Shown here piece after piece: positions 35,046 through 49,590 of a DNA stretch of 64,000 nt (position 1 is its first letter; every line of letters begins with the position of its first letter). The notes under the pieces were generated by a model. It was not told the origin of the DNA. It searched no databases and saw only the letters and a program-made list of their open reading frames with translations. Source of the DNA: Marisa cornuarietis (taxonomy: Eukaryota; Mollusca; Gastropoda; Architaenioglossa; Ampullariidae); contig SMMW01000087.1 in assembly GCA_004794655.1 (NCBI GenBank), positions 3,212,501-3,276,500 on the forward strand, in the 5' to 3' direction. Made by a program: the position numbers and the translations under genes.

Positions 35046-38000
35046 GAAAAAAGTGAAAAAGATAAACCACCTGAGAGACAGAAGAGGCTCGAGAAAGAGA
35101 GAGAGAGAGAGACTCACAGTTAAACGTCTGGTCAACCTCGATCACCAGGCTGAGCACAGTGTTGGCGGTCAGGTCATAGGTCGCCAGCGAATAGAAGTTT
35201 TCACAGAAATCGGCGACAGCTGACAGGCACTCGTCGTAAATAAACAGGAGACTGAAACAAAGCGAGTGTCAGCTAACCTCGTGGCAAGACCTTAGACCTC
35301 CTGTACCTCACAGTTGACCTTGCACACACTTTCATGCTGCTGAAGATTTTCTCTTAGCTTCTACGGTTGCTGGTGGAGGAGAGGGTTAGTGCAACGTGCT
35401 GCTGACGACGTGTGAACATTTGTCATTAAGCCATAAGAGAATCCTCTTTGACAATTATTATTTATTTTCTTCAAAGATCCTTAACTCCCCTGTTAAAAAG
35501 CTCTTCAACTTGGGAAGTCAATAAATGCAAGATGTGGGGGAGGGGGGGACACTCACTCGCAAGGCTCTTGGAGTTCAGTCCGGACGTAAGAAGCGTTGCA
35601 TTGTCTGAGCTCCTCCGTGCAGGGGTTGTCTGCCAAACAGAGTGAGGAGATAAAATCATGCTCGTCCCTGTCTCACACACGTGACTGCCATACGCTGGCA
35701 TAAAAGTCGTTTGAAGCTTAACTAGAATAGTCAGGACGATGGTTATGAGCGCGTTACAGACACAGGAGATCGGGGGAACGTGGAATGTTGTCTTTACGTC
35801 GTTACGTTGATGGCTATAGTGACGTTCAGAATTCTACTAGAAAAAGGCAACAAGTTTATCTTGACAAAAATAAAACGCGGAGACAAAAAACCCACGATAA
35901 CGTTTTCGAAGTCGGCTGAGGCTCTATTGGAAGGGACTACGCCTAGCTAGGCGCTAGCTGCACCGCAAACACGAAGCACTAGGTTAGACTGCTGACGTAG
36001 CACTCGGCGACACTCGACTAGGCTACTGACCCAACACTCGGCTACACTCGACTAGACTACTGATGTAGCACTCGGCTACACTGGGCTAGACTGCTGACTT
36101 AGCACTTGACTCGACCACTGATATTAAGGTTTTAGTTAGCTGCTTCATGTACCCACCCAGCCAGTGCGGTTGAACGAGCAAAGTTTAAAGGAGCTGACGT
36201 CATTCTTTTACTGGTATTCTACCGACTTTCCGATCTCCTCTCGTTTTACTAACACATGTCAAGTCTACTTAGAATGTTTTGTTTATTTGTTTATTTTGTA
36301 TCTGCTGTTACAAAATGCAATTTAGCCTACAGCTATTTCTTATTTTCGTTGAGGTCGGTACTTTGTAGACGATTGCGTTGTTTCGTTACCTGTCACAGTG
36401 TCAGTCAAGACAGGTGCTGTGTAGATGTCTGTCACAGTGTCAGCCAAGACAGGTGCTGTGTAGATGTCTGTCACAGTGTCAGTCAAGACAGGTGCTGTGT
36501 AGATGTCTGTCACAGTGTCAGTCAAGACAGGTGCTGTGTAGATGTCTGTCACAGTGTCAGTCAAGACAGGTGCTGTGTAGATGTCTGTCACAGTGTCACT
36601 CAGGACAGGTGCTGTGTAGATGTCTGTCACAGTGTCAGTCAGGACAGGTGCTTTATAGATGTCTGTCACAGTGTCAGTCAAGACAGGTGCTATGTATATG
36701 TCTGTCACAGTGTCAGTCAAAACAGGTGCTATGTATATGTCTGTCACAGTGTCAGTCAGGACAGGTGCTGTGTAGATGTCTGTCACAGTGTCAGCCAAGG
36801 CAGGTGCTGTGTAGATGTCTGTCACAGTGTCAGCCAAGGCAGGTGCTGTGTAGATGTCTGTCACAGTGTCAGTCGGGACAGGTGCTGTGTAGATGTCTGT
36901 TACAGTGTCCGTCAAGACAGGTGCTGTGTAGATGTCTGTCACAGTGTCAGTCAAGACAGGTGCTGTGTAGATTGTTGTCACAGTGTCAGTCAAGACAGGT
37001 GCTCTGTAGATGTCTGTCACAGTGTCAGTCAGGACAGGTGCTGTGTAGATGTCTGTCACAGTGTCAGTCCTAGCGACGTGATTGGGTGACAAGTATGTCC
37101 GCATGAAGACGCCACCAGTTTCCGCAAAAACATTTTGCTCACCGAGGCAGGGAAGAGATTACTGTTGGGACACATCCAGACAGCAGCTCGCCACGTGCTT
37201 TCTTCAACCGTCAGCCATAATGTGAGTGGCTAACAGTGTACACTGCTAACCCTGAGACATGGTATGAGGGGCTAACACTCCTGCCACCTACCGGCCTCGC
37301 AGTAGAAGGGTCTGCTCTGTAGAGGCAGGAAGGTCCTCACCATCTGCTGGTCAAAAGACTGCTGTTGTGTGGGGCTGGCCGGTACTTTGGCGTCATTCAC
37401 GCAGGCGACCAGTGACGTGTACAACCTGCACAGTGACGTCAGAAACAAAACGTAGGTGTGTGTGCCACTCTTGACCTCTTGGCCTCGTGTGAAGACGATG
37501 TGACATGTAGGTTAGGACAAGGAGACATTTAATAAAAGTGTTTTTCCTGAGGCAACAACTAAATCAAGACATGTTCGTCTAACTCATTGAAATAACATAC
37601 GGGTCTGTATTTCCAAGCCGTTACATATTGCAATTTTTACTTTAAAGTACTAAAGGATTTAAGAAAAGAGTTGAATTTTTATTACCACTATTATAAAAAT
37701 ATTGAGCAAATCTTTTATTCATTATTCTTAATTCTTTTCGGATTTTTATCAAAATTACTTGCATGGGAGGGGAGGGGAGCGCGCATTTGTAAACAGTTGG
37801 TGATTGGAGCTAAAGGCCCTTCGTCAATCTGCCAGTCGCTCGTTTTTGTCTGGTGACATTTGCCATTGTCATTTGCTGGCAAAACCTGTAAGTGCTCTGT
37901 TGACTCTGTTACCTGCTGTCCCGGAATCACCGCAAGTTTCAGACAACACAGTCTGCGGCATCGACAAAAGTCATCCCTTCCACTGAGAACGATGTGGAAA

Positions 38001-39282
38001 GGAGAGTATTTTCGTCAGGACATTTTTAACGAAAAGATTTGCACTACGTGCCTCAGAGACCAACGACTGTTGGTTTTGGGGTTTGTTTGTTTGTTTGTTT
38101 GTTCGTTCGTTTGTTCGGGTTTTTTGTTTTTTTTTCTTTCTATTTTATCAGCTACCTTGTGCTCGCATCGTACAACGACGTATGACATGTATGACAATAT
38201 CACGTGATGAACGATCTTTGACGATCGACGTGATGAATAGCGTACGATGACTTGTGGTGGATCCAGTGATGGTGAATATCGCTCGGAGACAGTCTGAGGT
38301 CGGAGTGAGTTCTATCACCAACGGTCAGACGCTAGAGGTTTCTCTGGCAAACACCGTGAGATGACAAGTGTAAGCCATGTCATTAGGTTATCAAGCTGCT
38401 TACCTTGTCATTCAGATGTGATGACATTGCCCAGCAACTTACCTGCACGTCTCATTTCGTGACAGAGCATTGGTCAGGTTCCTGGTCAGCTCCGTGCACT
38501 GAAAGAACTTGAAATTAGCGCCATCAACGTCGAAGTTCTCACCTGTCGACAAACATGTCAGAAGGTCCTCTCTTATAGCCATGCTTAGTACACCAGACTG
38601 TTTCAGGTAAATCAGAGGTATTTACGGTAATTAAAGGTAATGCATTCAGTCTGGAGATGCCGATGCCATGGGGAGATGTTCATCTCTTACTATATTCCTA
38701 GCGGCCTACACTGATCAGATTTCGTGTCCACGATGAACAAATTTCTAGCCAGTCAGTCAGTTATTTGTCCCTTGACTGGTCCCCATCACTGGGGGCAACA
38801 CATGGACAGACGCAGTTGATGAGGCCCGTCACTCACACCTGTACCAAGCGATGGTCATTAGTTCATGCACAAGACAAACAGTCCCATCCTATTCCATCCT
38901 ATTCCTCTGGCTAAGCAGTGTTCACTTAAAGGATCGTCTTCAAGAAAGTGTGGCGCCAGGTCACATGGTCAACCCAGACCAACTTTCGCCACTTGACAAT
39001 GACACAAACCTGCCACACTCTCCCTTCCAGCTCCAGTCGACATCTCTTAGGATATTTTGCATTTTTGACTCTCCAAAAAAAACTTTGCCACTAGGAAAGC
39101 AAGCGTTGCGTACTCCTTATTGTTGATTTATCAAATAATTAGACATATCAGTGTAAAGTCGATGAAAAATGTGGAGCGACCTATAAACGCGACTTCCTCG
39201 CATATGTAAGTGGTGTTCGTCCCGATTATTAAAATATTTTCTTTCGTGGCATCGACATAAATTAAGTCAGATTTCTCTCTTT

Positions 39283-39321
<39 letters not shown>

Positions 39322-42300
39322 CAAGTGGCTGTACTGCGTGTCGTACTTACGGTCAGCACAAAAGGTCGGGTAGTCGTTGAACTCCAGGGTGGCGTTGCCG
39401 ACGTAGTCCTGCATAACACCCAGCTTGGCCTGCGTGCAGTTGTCGAACCCGGGTTCCAGCTGCCAGCACTGCTGTAAGTAGCTGATGTACCTGCAACAGA
39501 AGGGATACGTCACAGCTGTAACGATGTCATGTTGCTGCAGAACACAAGCGAAGAATCAAACAAGTTTCGTGTCCATCGTCTCGTGTAGGGACCACAGTTT
39601 GTGGTACAAAACACAGTGACTACAAGAGCCTCAAGAATCCCTGAAGAAAATAAGTTGATTTTGGTTGCGATTATTTGTGTGCTACAGCATGTAGCTTATG
39701 TACACTAGTTGATGTAGCTGTGCTTAGCTGGTATGTCATGTAGATCATGAATAGTAATTGATCTAGCAGCGGTTATTGATATGGTGAAGCAAGTAGATGA
39801 TGTATACTAGAAGTCATTATACATGTGGTAGAGTACGTACTACGTACATCATGAACATTAGCTAATCGAGTAGTGATTTTCGTGATTATCATAGTGTAGC
39901 ATGTACAGCGTATGATAGTTGACTAGTAGTGATTACTTACTTTGTATTGCGTATATATTGCGTGTATATATAATCACATAGTGTTAGTGCAGAGGAAGTG
40001 GTGGAGGTGAGGGGGAGGCGAGGTGGAGGTGGAGGTGAAGTGAGCCAAGGGGGAGGCGAGGTGGAGGTGAGGGTGAGGTGGAGGGGTAGATGGGGTGGTG
40101 ATGTCTTTATGGCCACCTTACCTGCATGCTGTAGCCGCGCTATCCGCTGTCCGTGCGCTTTGCAAGAAGTCGGAACAAAAAGCAATTGTTCTGGAGCAGT
40201 TGTCTGTGCGCATTGCCGGCAGCTGGGCATTTCCTGCACTCGCCAATAGTCAGTCCATCATTGAATACGTACACATGTACACACAAGTACGCATACACAC
40301 AGGCACACACATACACGCACACAAACTCGTACAGAGACACAGATAAACGCACGCAGACACACCCACAGATAAACGCGCGCGCACACGCACGCACACACAC
40401 ATACATACACACAGTTGGGCAGCCTGACATGACGTGTAGAAAGTGTCACTTCACGACACTGATATTGACAAGAACAAGACACTGACGATATCAAGAACAA
40501 GAACAAGACTCTGATATTTACAATATCAAGTCACTGATACTGACAAGAACAAGTCACTGATATTATCAAGAACAAGATACTGATATTGACAAGAGCAAGA
40601 CACTGATATTGTCAAGAACAAGACACTGATATTATCAAACTAAGACACTGATATAATAAAACTAAGACACTTATATTATCAAACTAAGACACTGAAGAAG
40701 AAGACACTGTTGACAAGAACAAGATACTGATATTGTCAAATTGTTAAACTAAGATAAGACACGGATACTGTCAAGAACAAGACACTGATATTTACAATAT
40801 CAAGACACTGATACTGTCAAGAACAAGACACTGATATTTACAATATCAAGACACTGATACTGTCAAGAACGAGATACTGATATTTACAATATCAAGACAC
40901 TGATACTGTCAAGAACAAGACACTGTAGCGAGACAGCAGACACAACCTACCGAGAATGCAGTTGCTGTTGGGTTTCACTTGACTAAGAGCATAGCTCTTT
41001 ATTCCCTCAACAACCTGGGCAGTCTGGATAACATCACAAGCTGAACTTCGAGAGCCGAGGTAAGAACCGACACAACCAAGTAGTTTGTCACTTGCACTGG
41101 ATAAAACATCATCATCAACAGCAACAACGTCAACGACAGTCATCATTATCTTCATCAGTGATAATAGGTGCATATTCCTTAGACAATGAATCTACTAAAT
41201 TTTTAGAAAAAAAAACTGTTGTTTCTTTCGTCTAGCAGAGCTATAGAAGTCTTCTGGCTTTAATTACTTCAACAGATGAAAAGTTAAAAGCCTAGTGGGG
41301 CGCATAACTTGCTACTTGATCCCATTTTCCCAAATATGGATAAACGCCTTTTTCTGTTGTCAAGCAACACACCCACAAGCATCACCATGCACAGAAAGAT
41401 GTCATGTTTGTACACAGACATGCCTCGTTAACCTATGGTCCCCAGCTCTCCCACTGGTTGTATCCTTGACAACATATTCATGTGCAAGTCTGATGTCGGT
41501 GTTGCTCATCTTTCTCTGTATGGAAGTGTTTGTACACGCGCATCTTGAGAACGGAACGATGGGAAGTGTGCATTCACCCAGAGCTGGGGAAATAGCATGT
41601 CACTTATTTTACCCAATCATTTACCACTAGAGCTTTACCAACAGAATACTCATTAAAGATACAAGTGTCGCCCCCTAATGGGCAGTTGGCAGGTTTTGTC
41701 AAAAGCTGTTCACGGTAATGGCAGACTAGATGCTGATGTCCGGAACTGTAGGAAAATAGAAGAAAGTCGAGAGATGTAAGGAAAAAGCAATGAAGGAAAT
41801 GATAAAGTTAATGGATGGACAAGTCGTACCTGCAGATTAAGCTGTTATTTGTACCGGCTCTGCTTAAATCCCCGCGAAAGGTGTTGACACACGAGTCCAC
41901 AGCTATGTTGCACGGGTTTTGTCCTGTCACGTGACTTGCCACTGGGGATGAATGAAGAGTCAAATATTTCACCTCATCCCAGCGACAGTAGTCTTTGATC
42001 CATCCTTAAACTAGCATGTCTCAAAAGTTTGACCCAACCTCAGATTATCACAGTTCACAACCTTTTCTGTCAAATTTAGGGAGTGTTACACTGCCTACAA
42101 TTACAATATTTTCATAAAGATAATTTGTGGGGAAATTTGTGGTCCTCTAACGAGCTGGGAGGATGTGCGCTAACCCTACCCTATGATAGTAGTGTTAAGA
42201 AGTTAAATAACCCAAGGGTTAGGGTCTATAATGGACAGAGACGAGCGTAGTGTGTCAAGGGTATGAGCAGGAAGGGGGCTGGTTTAGTGACTACAGCAAA

Positions 42301-45300
42301 CGAGGGCTGGGAATGACGTCATGCTCAGAGGTAAGGTCGAAGGTTACAGACCCCGAATTGTCTCTCTCTCTCTCTCTCTCTGTCTATATATATATATATG
42401 ATGTTCAGAGGCCAGTTGCACAACATGCTTCTAAACCTTAAAACTGTTCTAAAGAAGCAAAACCTCTTCTCTGCCATTTAGATGCATTGCAGAAGAACAT
42501 ACAAAAAATTGTACTGACAGGACGGAAAGTCAGACTTTATCTTACTTAAAGCAGTTTTAGTTTTAAAAATTCTAAAATTGTGCTGTGCACTTTAATTTGA
42601 TTATTTAAAAAGATTTAAGGCATAAAAGAGTTTAAAATTAGAAATGTGTTGTGCAACTGGCCCCTGGGCGACTGTTACCTATAAACCAGGGATGCCCAAC
42701 CTAAGGCCCGCAGGCCATATCCGGCCCTTGACGCGGTGCTTTCCGGCCCCTCGAAACTTTTGCCCACAGTGCAGGACATCGGCATGTTAATTTAAAAAAA
42801 AAACGAAAAAGGGAAGAAAAAGTATCTATCCCTAAGTTGGGGCGTCTCTCAATCTTTCTTCGATGGATTTCATTCTTGATTTTTGTCTTTGGAGGAAACC
42901 AGTGTTTGAGAACGAGGGACGCCGCATTCCACAGGGGATGTGATCTTTTGATTGGTTAATATTTGAATCAGTCCTTAAAGAGATTGAAAATACAGACTCC
43001 GGGCTTTCTAGAAAGGTATAATACGATGGGGTTCTGACAGGGAAACTATACCAAAACTGCGTTTGAATTTCGTCATTTTCCTGTGGAAATCAGGACGGAT
43101 CGCTGTGGGGTACATCAATTAAAATGTATTTTAAGACAATTTCTGACATTTTTTAAAACATAGAAGTGTATTTTTCCGTTAGTTCAATAACCAAGGAATC
43201 CATTTTTAAAGAAAAGTCAAACTGCACAAAACTGACCCTCAACACATTTTAGGGTCTCTAGTAGGAAAATGTTCTCATTTTGTCGGGGCGAGTCACATTT
43301 GCCCGCTGGTGAAATGGGAGAGCTGAAGAAACGAAAGATTGACTCTGAGTGCAGAAACTTCCAAGAAAAGTGAACAGATCTTTACTATTTAGTGCAACAT
43401 GATAAGAAGCCAGCTTGTTCGATTTGCAAAGAAAGTGTGTCTGTTTTTAAGGAACACAACATTAAAGGGCACTATGAAACAAAGCACAAGAACAAGTATG
43501 GCGGCGTCCTTGGTTCGAGGCGCGAAGAAAAGATTGCTCAGTTACGTCAAGAAACTGGAGGCTTGACGAGAATATTTACCAAGAAAAGACAAGAAAATGA
43601 GGCGGCGGTAAGGGCAAGCTACCGAGTTGCTCACATTTGTAGCAAGAGAAGTGAAGCCATTTTCCGACGGCGAATACGTAAAAAAAAAGTGCTTGCTAGG
43701 AGTGGTGGAGGAAATGTGTCCTGAAAAGAAGAATGCAGTTGAAGCCGTCAGCCTTTCTCGCATGACGATTGCACAGTGAGGGGAAAAATCTCCAGTCAAA
43801 ACTAAGGGAGAAAGCAGCACGTTTCGAAATGTTTTCTATTGCCGTTGACGAGTCCACCGACGCATCTGACAACGCTCAACTCTTGGTATTTATTCGCGGT
43901 ACAAACAGAGATTTTGAAATTACAGAAGAGTTAGCCGCCATGAGAGGCATGCATGGGAACACCACTGGCGAAGACCTCTTTAAAGAAGTTTCAGCCGTAA
44001 TAGAGGGTTTTGCTCATCCTTGGGAAAAATTAGTGGGAGTGACTACTGATGGTGCCAGAAGTATGGTTGGATGCCACAGTGGACTGGCACCAAGGGTTTT
44101 TAGAAAAGTCGTCGAATCCAATGGAACCCAGCCTCTGCGGATTCATTGCATTATTCACCAACAAAATCTCTGTGGCAAGGTGTTGAATCTGGACCAAGTG
44201 ATTAAGATGGTGGTCAAACTTCACCAGTTCACAGGCGTTGAACCACAGAACTTTCATGGACTTTCTGACAGAAATAGAATCCGAATATGAAGACGTTATC
44301 TTTCACAGTGAAGTCCACTGGTTAAGCAGAGGAAAGGTACTAAAACAGTTTTTTGATTTGAGACATGAGATTGAAATTTTTATGACGGACAAATCAAAGC
44401 AAGTGCCTCAGCTGAACGACCCCTCGTGGATGTGGGATTTGGCAATTTTATGCGACATCACGTCACATCTGAATGAAGTCAACACCAAACTACAAGGGAA
44501 AGACAAGTTGATTTCGCATGTGTATGCGGACATAACAGCATTCCAAGCGACATTGCAACTCTTCATTCAGCAGGCGGGAATGGTGCAGCTTGTCCACTTT
44601 CCAACGTGTACAGCTCTACGTCAGGATCAGCAGCTAAATATGTCTTTCCCCAAAGCAAGAATGATCCAACTTCTGGGGCTTTTGAAGGATAATTTCGCTG
44701 AAAGATTTGTGAATCTTCATGATTTGAAGAATGAAATACGTCTCTTCGAAAATCCAATTGCGGCAGATGTGTCAAGTGCCCCGACAGACCTGCAACTGGA
44801 ACTAATTGACTTGCAAAGCCAGACATCCCTGCTTGGCAAATTTCGAGCGATGCAGACAATTGATTTCTACGCTGTGTTGCCTGCAGAAACTTTTCCAAAT
44901 CTCCGAAAACAAGCTTTAAGGATGATCACGATGTTTACAAGGACTTATGTGTGTGAACAAACGTTTTCAGTGATGAAACGGGCGAAACCTGGGGGTAAAA
45001 AGGTAAAAAAGGTAAAGGTTATCCCATAACCTTTTCAGGTCGTAGGGGAGTGAGGTGTTAGAGACCTCACTTTTCTCGGGGCCAGCTTTTACATGAGGGT
45101 GGTGCCAATCTCCTCTCCCTCGCTGCCTTACCTTCCCCAACCCTCTAAGGAGTCAGGTACCCATTCCCGTCAGCTGGGTCGACTGGGGGAAGTTTGCTGC
45201 GCTTATCGGGAACTGAACCAGCGCGCTCTCGGTTCGGAAGCCAGCGCTCTAACCACTCGGCCATCCGCTTCCCCTTGGGGAACGAACATTTCGATTCAGT

Positions 45301-46219
45301 CTCCGACTTGGTGCCTCTACGATGCAGCCGGACTTTCAGAAGTTGGTTTCGGGAAAACAATTTCAAACATCCCACTAATTACTACAGAATTAATGGTAAG
45401 TACAACGCTTTTCTAATAAAAATGGTATCTGCTCTATTTTTTCCCCTTTTTGTATTTTTGCGGTGAAGTGGCCCGTGACACGCGTTTCGGGAAGATGTAT
45501 ACGGCCCACGGGACGAAAAAGGTTGGGCATCACTGCTATAAACAAAGTTTCAGGAAACTAAACACGTTAAATGGATAATTCTGCATTTTCATTTCTCTGT
45601 TGGTCTGTTTCGATGTTATTTTCCTTTGCTGCTCTTCCTTTGCTCGTCTTCCTCGTGCTGTACTAGTTGCCTTGCCCCCTGGTCTTGTGTTTCTCGTCTA
45701 CGACTTTCAACATTCTCATCGACTGTCGTCTTCTCTTAGTCCGTAACGGTCAAAATTATTGTAAAAGGGCAACAGGTGATGCTGCACTATTGTTGTTAGT
45801 GACAGGGCTAACCATCCGACAACATCTCTTCTTTTCTTTCTGGTGATCCTAATGCTAACCATCAAACAGCATCTGTGTTCTTTTCCTACTGGTGTTTATA
45901 AGACTTTTTTCCTTCTGTTGTTGTGCTACAGTTGGTCTCCTGATTTTGTCATGTTTGCATTGCTACACGTGGCTCCTAAAGTCGGTAATGGGATTCTACA
46001 CCAGTGACAGTTCCTGCAAGAGTAGAAGCCGTCGCTTACTCGGGAGGGCTGCGTCATCACGACGATTGGTTTTTTTCAGATGTGTGCGAAGTTGTCACAC
46101 TTCTACAAAAGTGTTTCTATTAAAGAAAAGATATATTTGTGGATGTTTGCATGTGTATCTATGATTTTTTTAAGACAGAAGTTTATGTCAGTGACAAGGC
46201 CAAAAAGTAGAGGAAAGTG

Positions 46220-46290
<71 letters not shown>

Positions 46291-47922
46291 CTAAGTATGT
46301 GAGTATGTGTTAGTCAATATCTAATTGTAGTTTACAGAGGTAATTTTAGGCTGCGGCCTTGCGGGATTCGCGCAAAATTTCGCTGAGGGGCGCATAGTCT
46401 GAAAGTCAGCGCGACCATGCGCCCGCAAAAATCCCGTGTCTGGCGCACTTTTGAACACGCGATGTGGCACTTCAAACAATAATTGTTGTCATTCTTCGCG
46501 CTGGTTTGAAACCGACACACTAGAATCGATGCTAATGACTGGACAGTTTTCAAACTGACCAGTTGTTATCTGATGCAACCTGCTCCAAATTTCGCGCCAG
46601 GAAGTAAATTGTTGACGCACCCACAACGAAAACATTTGGGGCGGGAGAGATCAAAGGGAATTGGTAGCAAGCGAGTTGAAAACGAAGTGAACGCGACTGT
46701 CAACTCTGTTTGACTTTTCATTCATGACAAGAACAGCAGAAGATGCCCCGGAAAGTAGAAATCGACAGGTACAGGAAGAAACAGAAACTCCTCAGACTGT
46801 GCCGCACACATTGTTGGAATTGAAAATGTAGACTGCGAAATAGACAAATTGAGACAGAGACCGCACGTAACAAACACGCATCCAGAGAACCTGTCAGTGT
46901 GAATGGCTAAAGAAATGGCCTTGGCTAATGAACGAGGAGGAAGGCATGAGATGTAAAGTTGCCTAAAACAACTAGAATAACGCGTTTACAACCCCGGGTG
47001 TGTTAAGTACCAAACGAAGACGCTGCAGAGACATTCAGACTTCCTACCACAGACACTCAATCTTTGGAGGCTGAAATTCTCAGAAAGATTTCAGCCAGGT
47101 AAACTATTTTCAATTCTAATTTATTTCTGTCCTCATGACCTTTTCGGAACTTATGGCGGCGGTATTATATAACACTTAAAAATAACGTGTTGCGAACTTG
47201 ATACAACATCACAGGACACAGAAGCTGTCAGGGTTGCTTTTGCGACAATCTGTGCAAGAACATTAATGACAGGTTCCCAAAAGATGCAGGTGATGTTGCC
47301 TCTGCATTTTGAGTTCTTTCCATGCGCCCCATCTTTTTCCTGTCCACAGAAGACATAACACCCTATGGAGACAAAGAATTAAATATCTTAACAGATTTCT
47401 TGTGAAAACCAGCAGAAGTGGGCAGCAAATTCAGTAAAATCTTGCTTGACAAACCAGCATGTTTAGAGGAATGGATTGTGGTCAAAGAAACTGTAATGGA
47501 GAATGCATATCAGAGAGATTCCACAAGCTGTTTAAACTGTTATTTGACTTTCACAGGGATTCATTTCCCAATTTGCTGGTTCTTGGAAAGCTGTGCCTCC
47601 TTATGCTATCCCACAATGCAGGCTGTGAGAGGGGGCTTCAGCCATCAAAATCTAATAAAGTCTTCTTGTAGAAGTTGCCTGGAGGAAAAACATTTAAACC
47701 CCTGCACTAATGAGACAAATGAAAAGTGTCTAAACATTAGCTCATAGCCCAATGAGATGGACACAAAGACTAATTGGTTTGGAAATGTAGGATGCTATGA
47801 TCACACTAATGATGATGGAAGATAATTTATCGATATAAAAGAAAAAGATATCTGTGTGATTAATCTTCAATTTCTACCTAGGATACCTAGGTGTTTGTGT
47901 GTGTTTGTTGGCATTAAACTCA

Positions 47923-47969
<47 letters not shown>

Positions 47970-48475
47970 GTTGACATTACACCCCTGTATCTGTACGTTT
48001 GCATTTTCCATGAAGTTTGCTTCGCGGACGGATTGTCTTTGTGATGTTTCCAAAGCGCGGTGAGCTTGCTTACTCATGAGTATCGCATTATTTAAACTTT
48101 TCTATCACTGCTACTCCTCAGACTGCGTCCATTGTTAATGTACGACAAAAGCAAGAAAACAGCCAGTGAAGGGCAGTGACCAGGATCAGCACGTCACAAG
48201 CCGTTGTTCCAGCCTATGTACGTCACCACACAATGAGGGAAACATTTTGACAGTCAGGCACGTCACTGAGCACCACCTTGTGGAATGTGACCGTTAGACT
48301 GTTACATGTGTTACAAGGGACTGACTAACCACTCCTAACAGCAGCAATGACAAACTCTGTGCAAGGAATTTAGTCCCTTTCTCCAGCCTCATAAATACAC
48401 AGAAATACAAACACGCGCGCACAAATAATACACGCACATACCTATATATATATATATACACCAATATATACATAT

Positions 48476-48531
<56 letters not shown>

Positions 48532-49507
48532 GCATACACACAAACAATACGTGCATACACGTACACGCGCGTGCAAACGAAATATGTTGACAGGTTTACT
48601 TGCAAATCATTTGGTCAACAAAAAGCGTGTCTATATATTTGAATGGACTTGAGACAGCAGGAGTGTTCCACGATGTCTGACAGCAGGGCAGTTACAGCTC
48701 CAACTATTTTTATCGACATACCTCAGAGGTACAGGTGTGAGCTCATGCAAAGCAGAGCATAAATCGCGAACAGGCAGGGAACGTCAGGCAGACGGAAAAT
48801 AATAAAAGACTGGAGCATGAGCCGTAAAACACCAGGACACGTGGACTAGGGGAGAAATGACCCGTCTGACACCTGTATTTATTGCAGATTCACGAGCAAA
48901 TAACAACAATAATAATAAAATAAATGTCCCTGTATGAGCGTCATCCCCATCAACAAAAGCAGGTTCATAGAAAGCTACATACAATCAGTCCCCAGAAATA
49001 TTTCACTTTAGTTCACTACTCGGTCACTAGTTTTTATCGTTACTATCACTGTTGTCCTGGGAGACATATTGAGAGGTACATTGAGAGGAATGTTAAGATG
49101 TACACTCTTCAGTCTATTCGCGATTTACGTGGGATCAAACTAAATAAGGCTGAACTAACGCGCTCGCCTTTTGTATGAAGGACAATACATTTTAAATTAC
49201 AAGTTTAAGAAATAATAACCTGACACAGAAATACAAGTAGTTTGATATTACATTGACGGTTGTGTTTCTCGTTGCCTCTGTGTTGTGGGGTTCTTACTAT
49301 CTTAGGTGTTTGCAACCGCCAACGAATTTTGGTGACGCATCAACGCGGGAAGCAGACGAGCTGCAGAAGGAAGCAGGTGTCCGCTTGTACTTGTTGGTCG
49401 TCTGCCTCTGCCTTCATCTTATCACTGATGAGTCTTATGTTCTAGTGTTCACTATACCCTCGTACATATGTTAAGGGTCACAAGCGTCCAGCCAAAGATT
49501 AAAACTT

Positions 49508-49590
<83 letters not shown>

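Larger units (their letters stand above)
42687..45535 (+). mobile_element. hAT transposon (2849 bp) with exact 8-bp target-site duplication
   Basis: The left end is CAGGGATGCCCAACCTAAGG; the right end in reverse complement is CAGTGATGCCCAACCTTTTT, a 15-bp terminal inverted repeat with one mismatch. CTATAAAC directly flanks both ends (42679-42686 and 45536-45543), the 8-bp duplication typical of hAT elements. It contains a decayed transposase gene and a nested antisense SINE, and sits in intron 1 of the minus-strand mucin-like gene, in the opposite orientation. Confidence 0.95.

Noticed and set aside
36256..37104. Open frames of 231-277 codons over the 39-bp array (CHSVSQDRCCVDV and TDTVTDIYTAPVL repeats)
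   Set aside because: They follow from a repeat unit divisible by three without stops. The flanking gene exons join in phase without this segment and no splice sites border it in the right phase.
43392..45029. Treating the transposase pieces as host genes
   Set aside because: Terminal inverted repeats and an exact 8-bp duplication enclose them, and a nonsense codon, frameshifts and a nested SINE show a dead element, not a domesticated gene.
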